Shown here: positions 16,591-25,305 of the stretch, one piece after another | Position numbering within the stretch: position 1 is the first letter of the stretch | Layout: each line of letters opens with the position of its first letter | Assembly: GCA_964564415.1 (NCBI GenBank) | Contig: CAZMAV010000002.1 | Location: 124,001-188,000, forward strand | Origin: JALEFZ01 sp964564415 | GTDB lineage: Bacteria; Bacteroidota; Bacteroidia; J057 | Direction: 5' to 3' | DNA length: 64,000 nt | The notes under the pieces: generated by a model | What the model was told of the DNA's origin: nothing | Seen by the model: the letters and a program-made list of their open reading frames with translations, nothing else | Databases searched by the model: none | Translations under genes and position numbers: made by a program

Positions 16591-18060
16591 TTAATTGTCG
16601 AAACTGTAGGCAAATAGCCTATTGAATCCAGGGTAAGTCCCCACCAGGGTAATTTTTCCCTTGGTAGAAGATATTTTTTGAATGACTTCCTCGCTGTTGG
16701 CCACGGGATTGTCGTTGACTTCCATGATGATGAAGCCTTCTTTGATATCGGTTTTCCTCTTTATCTCACCCGGAAAAAGGGATTTGATAAGGACACCGCG
16801 ATCGAGGCCTAGTTGGCTCAGTTCGCTTGCGTCAAGGTCTTGAAGTCGCAGTCCTAGTTCGTCGAGGGCTTCGTTTCTCTTGGGCGCATCGAGTACGGTA
16901 TTGCCGTATTGGTCGGTAAGTTGTACGTCGAAGGTCTTATATTTCTTAATTCTATAAACGGTTACGGCGATGACATCACCGGGGCGATTGCGGCCGATCA
17001 ATTCGAGCATCTTGGCATCGTTTTTCACTTTAACTCCATCGATGCTGACGATGATATCTCCTTTTTTGAGGCCAGCTTTTTTTGCTCCTCCGTCTTCGGC
17101 TACCCCATTGATAAGAACGCCTTCGGTAATATTTATATCCATCTTTTTGGCGGTTTCTCCATTGAGTCCTTCGGCGTAGGTAATGCCGAGAAAGGCTCGC
17201 TGGACAGTTCCATATTCTTTGAGGTCTGTAACTACTTTTTTGACGATGTTAGAAGGGACAGCGAAGGCATAGCCTGCATATGTACCTGTAGGTGAGGCGA
17301 TAGCCGTATTTATTCCGATCAATTTTCCGTCGAGGTTGACCAGGGCTCCTCCGGAGTTGCCAGGGTTGACGGCAGCATCTGTTTGGATAAAGCTTTCGAT
17401 GGTCATGTCTCCCTTGATGATATCCAGGTCACGGCCAATGGCGGAAATGATGCCTGCAGTCGCGGTGGAAGCCAGGCTAAAGGGATTACCGACAGCGAGG
17501 ACCCATTCCCCCACCTGGACTTTATCGGAATCCAGGAGGTCGGCGCTATTGAGATCATCTGCTTCAATTTTGATCAGGCCGAGGTCAGTAGTGGGGTCTG
17601 TGCCGATGACAGTCGCTTCGAAGGAACGGTTGTCATGTAGGGTTACGGTGAGTTTATCAGCACCTTTTATAACGTGGTTGTTGGTGACGATATATCCATT
17701 GGCACTTAGTATTACCCCAGAACCTGTGGCTACCTGTTCGCGGGAATTTCTCCTGAGCGGGCGCATCCCAAAGAGCTCGTAGAAAGGATCGACCTGCTGA
17801 ATTTGTTGAATGGATTTTATGTGGACCACGGCGGGCATGGCGACCTTTGCTGCAAGAAGAAAGTCAGAAGGGGCATTGTTCAGGTCGCCACTGAGGGCAG
17901 GCATGGCATTGTTGGTATTTTTGAGGAAACTGGGGTCCAGGGTATCCTTGCTATGGTTGACATATACCTGCTCTACTCCCCAACCGGAGTAATGATAGGC
18001 GGCGAGCATGAGGCTGCTCACTACCAGAGAGATGAGAATATATGAGAATAGATTTTTCAT
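16591..18060 (-). CDS. Periplasmic serine protease DegP/HtrA family
   Basis: This 489-residue HtrA-type chaperone-protease has an N-terminal membrane-spanning or signal segment (residues 3-22). The trypsin-like domain carries the triad His129 (NGYIVTNNHV), Asp159 (TTDLGLIKI) and Ser236 (NPGNSGGAL). Two PDZ domains follow at about 290-375 and 400-485, with TYAGYAFAVPSNIVKKVV between protease and PDZ1. It degrades or refolds misfolded envelope proteins. Gene is alone, with repeat A1 after its 3' end. Confidence 0.94.
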   Translation of the reverse strand: MKNLFSYILISLVVSSLMLAAYHYSGWGVEQVYVNHSKDTLDPSFLKNTNNAMPALSGDLNNAPSDFLLAAKVAMPAVVHIKSIQQIQQVDPFYELFGMRPLRRNSREQVATGSGVILSANGYIVTNNHVIKGADKLTVTLHDNRSFEATVIGTDPTTDLGLIKIEADDLNSADLLDSDKVQVGEWVLAVGNPFSLASTATAGIISAIGRDLDIIKGDMTIESFIQTDAAVNPGNSGGALVNLDGKLIGINTAIASPTGTYAGYAFAVPSNIVKKVVTDLKEYGTVQRAFLGITYAEGLNGETAKKMDINITEGVLINGVAEDGGAKKAGLKKGDIIVSIDGVKVKNDAKMLELIGRNRPGDVIAVTVYRIKKYKTFDVQLTDQYGNTVLDAPKRNEALDELGLRLQDLDASELSQLGLDRGVLIKSLFPGEIKRKTDIKEGFIIMEVNDNPVANSEEVIQKISSTKGKITLVGTYPGFNRLFAYSFDN

Positions 18061-18205
18061 GCTAATGACTAAGTACTTTGAAAAAAATTACGTTGGCTCG
18101 GTAAAAAGGATAAAGGGAATCAGAACTTTAAAAAAACTTTAACAGTCCCAATGTCTTTCAAACAATTGTCTTGCAGGAATGATTTATTAAGGCTAAACAA
18201 ACACA

Positions 18206-18742
18206 ATGAATAAACTAACTTATATTCTTCAGGGCTGCATCCTGGTCTTAATTTTAACGGGTTTTGTCCTGGGGCAGCAGTGGGAGGTAAACATGGAGGA
18301 AGCCAGGGTGAGCTTTGAAATCCAGTCCATTCACGGAACTGTAGATGGGAGTTTCAAGGAATTTCAGGCTGACATACGCTTCGATCCCGGCAAACTTGTA
18401 GAGTCGGAGATCTCTGGCAAGATTGTCATCAACTCAATTGAAACCGGTAATGGGGCTCGCGACAACAGCCTTCGAACAGAAAAGTATTTTTATCCCAAAA
18501 AATATCCCTACATCACTTTTTCTTCCAAAAAAATCGAGCTGAGAGGAGGGTCTTATGTAGCTACGGGGACCCTATCGATGAAGGGGAAAAGCAGGGAATT
18601 TGAGCTGCCTTTCACCTTCGACGGCAATCGTTTTCGGGCATCTTTCGCTCTGCCTTTTACAAAATATGGGGTAAATGGTGGGGGTATCATGCACAAGGAT
18701 GAGGCCAAGGTGATTTTGGATTTACCCGTGCGGGCGGTGTAG
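18206..18742 (+). CDS. YceI family periplasmic protein
   Basis: This 178-residue protein has a signal peptide (about 1-23, ending in VLGQQ) and a lipocalin-like YceI domain. The recognisable parts are ARVSFEIQSIHGTVDGSFKE, GNGARDNSLRTEKYFYPKK and YPYITFSSKKIEL, followed by ATGTLSMKGKSREFELPF. YceI proteins bind polyisoprenoids or amphipathic molecules in the periplasm. It is divergent from htrA and stands alone. Confidence 0.92.
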   Translation: MNKLTYILQGCILVLILTGFVLGQQWEVNMEEARVSFEIQSIHGTVDGSFKEFQADIRFDPGKLVESEISGKIVINSIETGNGARDNSLRTEKYFYPKKYPYITFSSKKIELRGGSYVATGTLSMKGKSREFELPFTFDGNRFRASFALPFTKYGVNGGGIMHKDEAKVILDLPVRAV

Positions 18743-18763
18743 GAAGGTTTGATACTTCAATCT

Positions 18764-18928
18764 GTAGCGGTTGTTTAAGGCTTATCCTTTCCGTTTACAC
18801 TTTTCTTTCGAGAAGCTGAGCTTGCATTTTTTTCACTTGAGCACCACTAATGCTCCGAAAAATTGCTGCTTCCGCACCCTAAAAACCTATCTGTAAACTG
18901 AAAATTAAAAAACTAAACAGCCTCTAAA
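18764..18928. repeat. Dispersed repeat family B, copy B1 (MITE-like)
   Basis: About 165 bp with imperfect terminal inverted repeats: the left end TAGCGGTTGTTTAAG pairs with the right end CTAAACAGCCTCTAAA. Long stretches match copy B2 at 57296-57462, including GCTTGCATTTTTTTC / GTTTGCATTTTTTTC and the hairpin GAGC-ACCACTAAT-GCTC (18839-18855). No coding capacity. It lies between yceI and the MFS gene. The sequence is more degraded than B2. Confidence 0.75.
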
Positions 18929-18940
18929 CATTTTAAATAC

Positions 18941-18969
18941 TTTCAAGGGGATCAAAAATCCTAACTTTG
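18941..18969 (+). promoter_or_regulatory. Predicted promoter of the MFS gene, almost leaderless
   Basis: TTTC (18941-18944), a 17-bp spacer and TAACTTTG (18962-18969) fit the Bacteroidota promoter. The ATG of the MFS gene is only 4 bp downstream. A start of transcription near 18974-18976 would make the mRNA leaderless or nearly so. Confidence 0.5.
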
Positions 18970-18973
18970 TTTC

Positions 18974-20275
18974 ATGCCGAAAAAGCTGCCCCAACTTTCT
19001 ATCCTAGTTCCTCTTTTTGCTGCTAATACCATCTCGGGCTTTGCTCAGGGCATCACTATGCTGGCGATTCCTTGGTACTTGGTTCAAATCCCCAATGGTA
19101 AGTTTCTCAATGCCACCATGGTTGCTGTGGTTACCCTCCTTTCTATGTTTTGGGGGGTCTATGCCGGGACCTTGATTGACAAATACAATCGCAAACGCCT
19201 TTTTATGGGTCTGACTGCCATTGATGGCGTCATCTTATGTACGGTGGCCTCCCTTGGCTTTTTTATCGGTCAGGTTCCTTTTCCCTTGATCGCATTGGTT
19301 TTTACCACCACCATCTTCACTTATAATGTCCATTATCCCAATTTATATGCTTTGGTTCAGGAGTTGTTTGACCGGGAGTTTTATGTCAAGGTCAATAGTG
19401 CGCTTGAGGTCCAAGGGCAGACCACCAATTTTTTGGGAATGATGGTAGGAGGGCTTTTGTTGGGCGGGAGTCCCGATTTGGCATGGTGGCCGGAGGCCTG
19501 GCAATTTGATCCCTGGCCGTTGGAGCGAATTTTTCTCATGGATGGAATCACTTATTTTATTTCCTTTTTTCTGATCAGTCAGATTCCCTATGGTGGGAGG
19601 AAAAGGCAGGAGATAGACAAGGGAAACTTGTGGGAGAGGGTCAGGCAGGGCTTTGAATACCTCTTGTCGGAAAAGGCTATCCTGGTCTTCGGCATCGCCT
19701 CTTATGTGGTATTTTTCTCCTTATTGGTAAATATTCAGGCCATCGCCCCTATTTATGTCAAGGATTGGCTGAATGAGACGGCTTTGGTTTTATCCTCCTT
19801 CAAGGGAGTCTATGCCTTGGGTGCCATTTCGGCTGGTCTTCTGGGTCTGGTGCCCTGGATCAAAAAAGATCATCCTATACAATTGATCATTTTTTTGGAA
19901 ATTCTAGCCGCAGTGATATATTTTGTGCTGGCAAATATGGCCTCCGTGGCCGTGCTCTTGGGAGGAGCCTATATTTTGGGAATCAGCAATGCCGGTATAC
20001 GGATTTTGAGAATTACTTATCTGGTACGCATCGTTCCAAACCATGTGATCGGCCGTGTCAATTCTTTTTTTAATGTGGTAAACGTGCTGATGCGGGTGAG
20101 TTTCCTGTCTATGTTGGCTTTGCCCTTCTTCGCAGAAGATGAGAACGGTGCCCATATCGTTTTTGCCTTGGGCTTGATGGGTACTTTGGTAGCTATTTCT
20201 GCTGCCATACTCTTTATACTGAGGAATAAATTCCCCAGAGCACTTGTCGAGAGGGAAGAAAAATTGGATCCATAA
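18974..20275 (+). CDS. MFS exporter
   Basis: This 433-residue major facilitator protein has about 11-12 transmembrane helices. It resembles the MFS_3/EntS-type exporters: the first helix contains ANTISGFAQGITMLAIPWYLV, and the MFS loop motif is present as GTLIDKYNRKRLFMGL (residues about 66-81). Substrates of this subfamily are small metabolites such as siderophores or drugs; the sequence does not tell which. It is followed, 11 bp later, by the ComM-like gene and is probably cotranscribed with it. The ATG at 18974 is required to keep the first helix. Confidence 0.85.
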   Translation: MPKKLPQLSILVPLFAANTISGFAQGITMLAIPWYLVQIPNGKFLNATMVAVVTLLSMFWGVYAGTLIDKYNRKRLFMGLTAIDGVILCTVASLGFFIGQVPFPLIALVFTTTIFTYNVHYPNLYALVQELFDREFYVKVNSALEVQGQTTNFLGMMVGGLLLGGSPDLAWWPEAWQFDPWPLERIFLMDGITYFISFFLISQIPYGGRKRQEIDKGNLWERVRQGFEYLLSEKAILVFGIASYVVFFSLLVNIQAIAPIYVKDWLNETALVLSSFKGVYALGAISAGLLGLVPWIKKDHPIQLIIFLEILAAVIYFVLANMASVAVLLGGAYILGISNAGIRILRITYLVRIVPNHVIGRVNSFFNVVNVLMRVSFLSMLALPFFAEDENGAHIVFALGLMGTLVAISAAILFILRNKFPRALVEREEKLDP

Positions 20276-20286
20276 ATGTATTTGTT

Positions 20287-21465
20287 ATGCTTGACCGACT
20301 CGTCAGAGAAGGAAAAATCGGAGCTGATAAGGCTGAAAACTATCTTTTATTGGCGGCTGAGGGACCTAGCCAGAGTTTGAGGCCCATGGCTGGTCTACTG
20401 GCTCGAGCGATGGAAGCTCGAAAGTCTGGTAAAAAAGGAGTCTTGGTTTATGAGGGGCAGAAAGAGGAGGCGGGAATTGTCAATGGCCTGGACGTCATTC
20501 CTGTCAGAAACCTGGAAGAGGTGATTCATTTTCTCAATGGGGACAAGGAAATCAAGCCTCTTTTTAGGGATACAAGAGGAATTTTTGCTTTGGCACAGGA
20601 AGATCTGCCAAACGATATGGCGGATATCATCGAGGATGAGAATGCCAAGCATGCCCTGGAAATCGCAGCCATTGGAAGGCATCACAGCATTATGTATGGA
20701 GATATCAGGGCAGGAAAAAAGAGACTGGTCGAACACCTGCCGGCCATTATGCCCCGGATGAGTCTCTCTGAGGCCCTGGAGACTACCCTTCGATTTTCTA
20801 ATCTAGGTGAGTTGGCTTTGGGATCGGGTCTTATGGCTCATCGACCCTTGCTGACCATCAGTCCTATCATTTCTCTGGAAGAGGCTAGAGAAAGGCTTTA
20901 CCTCAGCCACCTGGGCGTGCTGCATTTGCAGGACCTTTCTGAAATCAACAAAGAGGGATTGAACTTGGTGGCTGGGTGCTTGCGGGATGGAACCATAGCA
21001 TGGAAGGGTAAAAGAATGCCTTGTCGGCCTTGGGTAATCGGAACCCTGGGGGAAGTAAATGTTCCTGAGACTTTGAGCAATTTTTTCGATTTGTATGTAG
21101 AAGTACCCATTATTGCGGCAGAAGATCACCTGCGCTTTGGAGAATTGGAGACAAGTTTGGAAATCAAAGACAGGGTGGAAAAAGGTGTCAGGCGGCAGGA
21201 AGTAAGATATGGAGACGAAGCCAATTTAAGCAGCAATGCAGACATCCCTCTGGAGAGGGTCAGCGAGTGGGTCCATCTTGACAAGCAAACAGAAATGCTA
21301 CTGTCCATTTCTTTAAAAAAGCATGGGATAGACTTAAATCACAGGCCTCAGATCCTAAGGGTAAGTCGGAGCATTGCAGACCGGGTAGGTGAAGAAGAAC
21401 CCTTGCTGTATCACGTAGCAGAAGCCATTCAATATATGAACTACAAGGGAGTCTTACTGGGGTGA
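20287..21465 (+). CDS. Degenerate ComM/Mg-chelatase-like paralogue (pseudoenzyme)
   Basis: This 392-residue protein aligns along its length with residues about 85-507 of the canonical ComM in this window (50926-52467). Shared anchors are EAGIVNGLDVIPV, IKPLFRDTRGIFA, NAKHALEIAA, MSLSEALETT, MAHRPL, and a C-terminal HVAEAIQYM. The first 84 residues of ComM (start of the Lon-like domain) are missing. All ATPase motifs are degraded: the Walker A is GDIRAGKK (138-145) where ComM has GPPGAGKT; the Walker B is LHLQDLSEI (212-220) where ComM has LFLDELPEF. The five-Cys segment (SCNPCMCG...CVCS) is replaced. The frame is intact, which suggests a selected non-catalytic protein. It lies 11 bp downstream of the MFS gene. 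ComM acts in branch migration and transformation; the role here is unknown. Confidence 0.85.
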   Translation: MLDRLVREGKIGADKAENYLLLAAEGPSQSLRPMAGLLARAMEARKSGKKGVLVYEGQKEEAGIVNGLDVIPVRNLEEVIHFLNGDKEIKPLFRDTRGIFALAQEDLPNDMADIIEDENAKHALEIAAIGRHHSIMYGDIRAGKKRLVEHLPAIMPRMSLSEALETTLRFSNLGELALGSGLMAHRPLLTISPIISLEEARERLYLSHLGVLHLQDLSEINKEGLNLVAGCLRDGTIAWKGKRMPCRPWVIGTLGEVNVPETLSNFFDLYVEVPIIAAEDHLRFGELETSLEIKDRVEKGVRRQEVRYGDEANLSSNADIPLERVSEWVHLDKQTEMLLSISLKKHGIDLNHRPQILRVSRSIADRVGEEEPLLYHVAEAIQYMNYKGVLLG

Positions 21466-21548
21466 ATAGGTCAAATCGAAGCGTTGTGTAGAAAGAAAAA
21501 TAATCTTTTTTGAAAGGCTTTATCAAGCTTCCTTAATATTGAACCTTA

Positions 21549-22610
21549 TCAGGCTTTACCTACTTTTTTGGGGTTCGTTTCCTCTGCTTTTTCATGTTTG
21601 GTGATGCCAAATCCGTGAAGGTTTTGTTGGGAAAAGGAGGTGGGATATTGTTCTATTCCTGGAAAGCCGAGTTTGATGTCTCGACCTTCATAAGGAATGT
21701 AATCGGTTTTCCAAATGTAGTCCCATATAGCCAGGGTCAGGCCAAAATTTACTCCTTTGTGCCGATCTTCTGGAAGTTCGTAGGCATGATGCCAAATGTG
21801 CATCTCGGGGCTGTTAAAAATATATTTCATGTAAGGACCAGCTACCAAAGCTCCAAGCAAGGCTCCTCCCAGGCTAATACCTGTCAGGGAAAGAGGTGAT
21901 AAGCCAGTGCTGCTAGCTAAAATGAAGAGGGTTAACAAGCCAAACACAATGCCCCCTGTGATGCGCTTATCCACGCTGAAATTGGCGTGGTTGTAATGGC
22001 CCCAGGCCAGGGTAAAGATGTGGATGAGGAAAAAATCGTGTAGACCTATGCCGAGCAGGGCCAGGGGAAGGTATTCAAGGCTTCTGTAAACGATGTTTTC
22101 CATCCAGTGATAACGGAGATGGGCGGCAAAGCCCATTTGTGCCACGCTGTGGTGGACTTTGTGGAATTCCCAGAGCTTTTCATTGCTGTGAAGGAGGCGG
22201 TGTACCCACCATTGGATAAAGTCTCTTACTACAAATCCTGTCAGGAGGACGGCCCAGATGGGCCAGTGCTGCATAGGATTGGAGGCCTGAAGGTCAAATT
22301 CTGTCAGAGAAATGATTCCACCATTGAGAAGGTTGACGATAACACCGGAGGAGGCATTAAAAATGATGAGAGTGAAAAGGAAAAAATTGAAAAACATGTA
22401 GAAGAAGTCCAACCAAAAATCCTGACGGAATTTGGGCTGGTCTTTTCTCCAGGGCCTGACTACTTCCAGGCCAAAGAAAAAGGTCGATACCAGAATCAGC
22501 ATCCAAAAGTAGTTATGCCAGAGAGGCTGAACCTGAAAGGTAATCTCCTTCCAAAGGTAGGAGGCGTAGTTGTGATACCCTTGTATAAAAATGTCTAAGT
22601 ACTTGTCCAT
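21549..22610 (-). CDS. Sterol desaturase/fatty acid hydroxylase family membrane protein
   Basis: This 353-residue integral membrane protein has the histidine clusters of the non-haem di-iron hydroxylase/desaturase superfamily: HRLLHSNEKLWEFHKVHHS, then WGHYNHANF, and finally HIWHHAYE. Together they give the HX3-4H, HX2HH and HX2HH pattern. At least four hydrophobic segments lie around them. The family oxidises sterols, fatty acids, carotenoids or hopanoids; the substrate here is not known. Gene is alone. Repeat A2 lies 31 bp upstream of its start. Confidence 0.85.
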   Translation of the reverse strand: MDKYLDIFIQGYHNYASYLWKEITFQVQPLWHNYFWMLILVSTFFFGLEVVRPWRKDQPKFRQDFWLDFFYMFFNFFLFTLIIFNASSGVIVNLLNGGIISLTEFDLQASNPMQHWPIWAVLLTGFVVRDFIQWWVHRLLHSNEKLWEFHKVHHSVAQMGFAAHLRYHWMENIVYRSLEYLPLALLGIGLHDFFLIHIFTLAWGHYNHANFSVDKRITGGIVFGLLTLFILASSTGLSPLSLTGISLGGALLGALVAGPYMKYIFNSPEMHIWHHAYELPEDRHKGVNFGLTLAIWDYIWKTDYIPYEGRDIKLGFPGIEQYPTSFSQQNLHGFGITKHEKAEETNPKKVGKA

Positions 22611-22640
22611 TTGCTTGAAACCTTAGTTGGGCCTTTTACT

Positions 22641-22770
22641 CAAGTAGTCTCGCAATTTCATTTCCCGATGAATCGGGATCGCTTTAGAACCCCTAAACCT
22701 ATGTTCAATTCCTTGGCTTCAGAAAAAAATTTCTTCAAAGAATACCGAATTTAATACACTTATTTACTTG
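22641..22770. repeat. Dispersed repeat family A, copy A2 (internally deleted)
   Basis: This 130-bp copy has the same ends (CAAGTAGTCTCGCA ... TTACTTG) and the hairpin CCCGATGAATCGGG. Relative to A1/A3, 42 bp are missing between two TCAT sequences, which looks like deletion by short-repeat recombination. It lies between the sterol desaturase start and the degraded rhodanese gene. Confidence 0.8.
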
Positions 22771-22831
22771 AATATCAGGGAAAATAATGTATTGCTGTGT
22801 ATCCAATGTTACATTGGAATCTTCCTGTAAA

Positions 22832-23392
22832 TCAGGGGAGGGCCGGGAGTTTTGGGTGATAGCTCCATTCGGTCCATGAACCATCATAATTCCAGACCTA
22901 GGGGTAGCCCATGATTTCTCGAAGGACAAAGGCCGTATGGGCCGACCTTATTCCGGAATGGCAGTAAGTGATGATTCGGAAGTCTGGGAAAATGCCCCTC
23001 TCCTGAAAGAGAGGGGCATTTTCTTGGCAGGATTTGAAGCGGTGGTCGCCGTCTGCATGGATAAGTTCTATCCAGTCCAAATGGACAGAGCCGGAGATTC
23101 TTCCTCTCCGAAATTCTCCATTTTTTTGGATTTTTCCTTCGTATTCTCGTTTGCTGCAGGTATCCAGTATTACCTAGCTAAGGTCTGTAAGGGCCTCCGG
23201 TATAGCACTGATGTCCATGACGGGTTCTGGATAAGCTGCTTGTTTCTCAAATGAAAAGTTGCCCTGGGTGGGCTGGGGTATTTCCTTCACCAACGGGAGG
23301 CCCTCTGCCATCCACTTATGCATTCTTCCATCAATCAAAAAGGTATGGGTACATCCATTGCTTGCCAAAATCCAGAAAAAGCGTTTTGTTTT
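22832..23392 (-). pseudogene. Rhodanese (thiosulfate sulfurtransferase) remnant, 5'-truncated with two in-frame TAGs
   Basis: One reading frame from 23392 to the TGA at 22832 spells the second part of a two-domain rhodanese. It includes RFFWILASNGCTHTFLIDGR, MHKWMAEGLPLVKE, REYEGKIQKNGEFRRGRISG, the active-site loop ITYCHSGIRSAHTAFVLREI (the catalytic Cys is intact) and VWNYDGSWTEWSYHP. The frame is interrupted by TAG at 23174-23176 and 22898-22900. An in-frame TGA at 23393-23395, 18 bp past the cytochrome stop, closes the frame upstream. About the first 100 residues of a normal rhodanese are absent. It is a disabled gene in the sulfur-oxidation locus. Confidence 0.85.
22989..23022. other. 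Perfect 14-bp hairpin inside the rhodanese remnant
   Basis: AAAATGCCCCTCTC (22989-23002) and GAGAGGGGCATTTT (23009-23022) flank a 6-nt loop. It looks like a bidirectional terminator but is in the conserved reading frame (NAPLFQERGIF). Its origin as coding sequence is more likely. Confidence 0.5.
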
Positions 23393-23415
23393 TCATATGT
23401 GAAAAAATTTGAGGC

Positions 23416-23910
23416 TTACTCGATCACATACCACTCCTCTACCTGGAGGGGGCTTCTCCTGCCTTTTTTCTTAGGGCCATAATAGGTAGCCAGGTAATCG
23501 AGAATCTTATCTTCATTTTCACCTAAATCCCAGAGTTTCTGAGTTTCCTGCATCCAGATGATCATTTCCTGCCATCCTTGTCGGCTGGCCCTGTTTTGAA
23601 GGACCAATTTGCTTGAATGACAGGTGGTACAGGTACTCTTCACCAATACATAATCTCCTTGTGCTACAAAGCCGGTAGCTACATCCAGCCCGTCTTTTAT
23701 CTCATCCGTGATTTTATCCTCCTGGTCCACTTGGGTCATGGCCTCTGGCAAGGACTTTTTAGCAAACAACTGGGGTTGTTGGATAAGTAAAATCAGGATA
23801 AAGGCCGCAACCAACGCGAGTACAGTGATACCCATAGAAAAGAGGGTAAGGCTAAGGAGGCGACTTTCTTTCTTTCCAAAATCCATTTTCGGGGTTTCCT
23901 GTAAATCCAT
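23416..23910 (-). CDS. Membrane-anchored monohaem cytochrome c, probable partner of the sulfite dehydrogenase
   Basis: This 164-residue protein has an N-terminal membrane segment (about residues 18-43) and one haem motif, CTTCH (Cys94, Cys97, His98). I chose the ATG at 23910, which starts 11 bp after the upstream stop; a longer frame up to 23982 runs inside the dehydrogenase gene. It follows a SoxC-like sulfite dehydrogenase, so it probably takes electrons from it, like SoxD or SorB. The family is not certain beyond a c-type cytochrome. No distal Met ligand was assigned. Confidence 0.8.
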   Translation of the reverse strand: MDLQETPKMDFGKKESRLLSLTLFSMGITVLALVAAFILILLIQQPQLFAKKSLPEAMTQVDQEDKITDEIKDGLDVATGFVAQGDYVLVKSTCTTCHSSKLVLQNRASRQGWQEMIIWMQETQKLWDLGENEDKILDYLATYYGPKKKGRRSPLQVEEWYVIE

Positions 23911-23921
23911 AACAGATGGGA

Positions 23922-25244
23922 TTAAACGACTTTGACGGCAATTCGGTGGCAGGCATTGTTGAGATAGCCTTTTGGATTCCATCCTGGCACGATCATGGGT
24001 TGAGAAGTACCCTGATTATCAGTGGCCCTGGCCCATACCTCATAGTATCCTTTTTCTGGGAAATTCAGCCTGCTTTTCCATGATTGCCAGGAAAGGCGGT
24101 TGGGTGGAGGATCAAGGCGGACTTCTTGCCAAGTGGCACCAAAGTCTATGGATACCTCCATTTTATCGACTTTGCGATCTCCCGCCCAGGCCTTTCCCCT
24201 TACTTCCAGGCTTTTGCCATAAGAGAGCATGCCTCCGCTCTTTGGATAGGTAATGAGGGACTTGACTGGCATGGACTCTATGATGCACATGTCTTCGTCC
24301 TTGACCTTGGTTCCAGGTGCTACCGGTTTGCAGGGAACTTTGTAGGACTTTCCTCCCATCTTCGGTCCATCATGAATCCGATCCCTGACTACGATTTTAT
24401 TCAGCCATTTTCCTGAGGTAGATGCGGGCCAGCCACCAAAAACCAGTCTAAGGGGATATCCATTCAATTTTGGAAGAGGTTTGCCATTGATCTCCCAGGC
24501 GATGAGAGATTCATCTTCCAGGGCTTTGGAAATGGGGACTCCTCGGGAGATGACTACCTTTTCAGGGTCTCCGCTAAGGTGGGTATCTGCCCCATAATAA
24601 CCAATATAAACGGCAGAGGAGCGGAGGCCTACCTCTTGGAGGACATCCTTGAGTCGGACTCCGGTCCACCTAGGACAGCCGACGGCTCCCGTACTCCATT
24701 GATTGCCTTTGGCGGAAGGGTTGAATTCTGAGCGCCCATTTCCCCCACATTCTAGGGTGAGGTGATAAGTGTGTACGGGAAAGCGAGACTTTAATTCCCT
24801 GAGGGTATAACTTTTCTTTTGGCTTGCAGCTTCTCCTTCGATGCTGAGTGTCCAAGTATCGGGGTCAACATCAGTGGGAGGAATACCATTGTTTCTGACA
24901 AAAAGGACTTCTGCCGGGGTCTCGAAAGGATCGAGTAGATGAGGGGGAGTCTCTGCATTGACCGGGCGGTCGTTGAGGATGAGCAGATCGGGATGCTTAC
25001 CTTCGATTGGGCCTTCATTGTAGTCAAAAAGCCCTACAGGGATGAGGTTTTCGGGCATGGTTTTGCCAAAAACTACCTGAGCACCAAGGACAGAGCCCAT
25101 GAATATCCAGGCGCTTTTTTTGAGGAAGCCCCTCCTGGAATTTGCCTGGTTCTTTCTTCCCCAGAGCCATTCGTCTGCCTGTTCGGGGTACTTTTGGTAA
25201 AGCTCGTGGATGCCTAAGGTTAGTTTCTTGCCTTTCTTTTTCAT
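23922..25244 (-). CDS. SoxC-like sulfite dehydrogenase (sulfite oxidase family)
   Basis: This 440-residue molybdopterin enzyme oxidises sulfite to sulfate in the periplasm. It has a twin-arginine signal, SRRGFLK (36-42), after an unusually long 35-residue N-terminal part. The molybdenum-coordinating Cys is Cys166 in THLTLECGGNGRSEF-like context (LTLECGGNGR). The C-terminal Mo-co dimerisation domain spans about 310-435. It follows the SQR pseudogene and precedes a cytochrome, so the order resembles thiosulfate/sulfite oxidation clusters. It may also be SorA-type; SoxC is chosen because of length and the cytochrome partner. Confidence 0.85.
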   Translation of the reverse strand: MKKKGKKLTLGIHELYQKYPEQADEWLWGRKNQANSRRGFLKKSAWIFMGSVLGAQVVFGKTMPENLIPVGLFDYNEGPIEGKHPDLLILNDRPVNAETPPHLLDPFETPAEVLFVRNNGIPPTDVDPDTWTLSIEGEAASQKKSYTLRELKSRFPVHTYHLTLECGGNGRSEFNPSAKGNQWSTGAVGCPRWTGVRLKDVLQEVGLRSSAVYIGYYGADTHLSGDPEKVVISRGVPISKALEDESLIAWEINGKPLPKLNGYPLRLVFGGWPASTSGKWLNKIVVRDRIHDGPKMGGKSYKVPCKPVAPGTKVKDEDMCIIESMPVKSLITYPKSGGMLSYGKSLEVRGKAWAGDRKVDKMEVSIDFGATWQEVRLDPPPNRLSWQSWKSRLNFPEKGYYEVWARATDNQGTSQPMIVPGWNPKGYLNNACHRIAVKVV

Positions 25245-25305
25245 GAATAGGAATAGTTCTGGTCTGCAAATGGTTGACAGTCCCTGAAAGACTGGTTTGG
25301 GTCGA

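Noticed and set aside
22898..23176. Recoding of TAG as an amino acid in the rhodanese
   Set aside because: The gene is also truncated at its 5' end, and other genes in the window are normal at their stops; a pseudogene is simpler.
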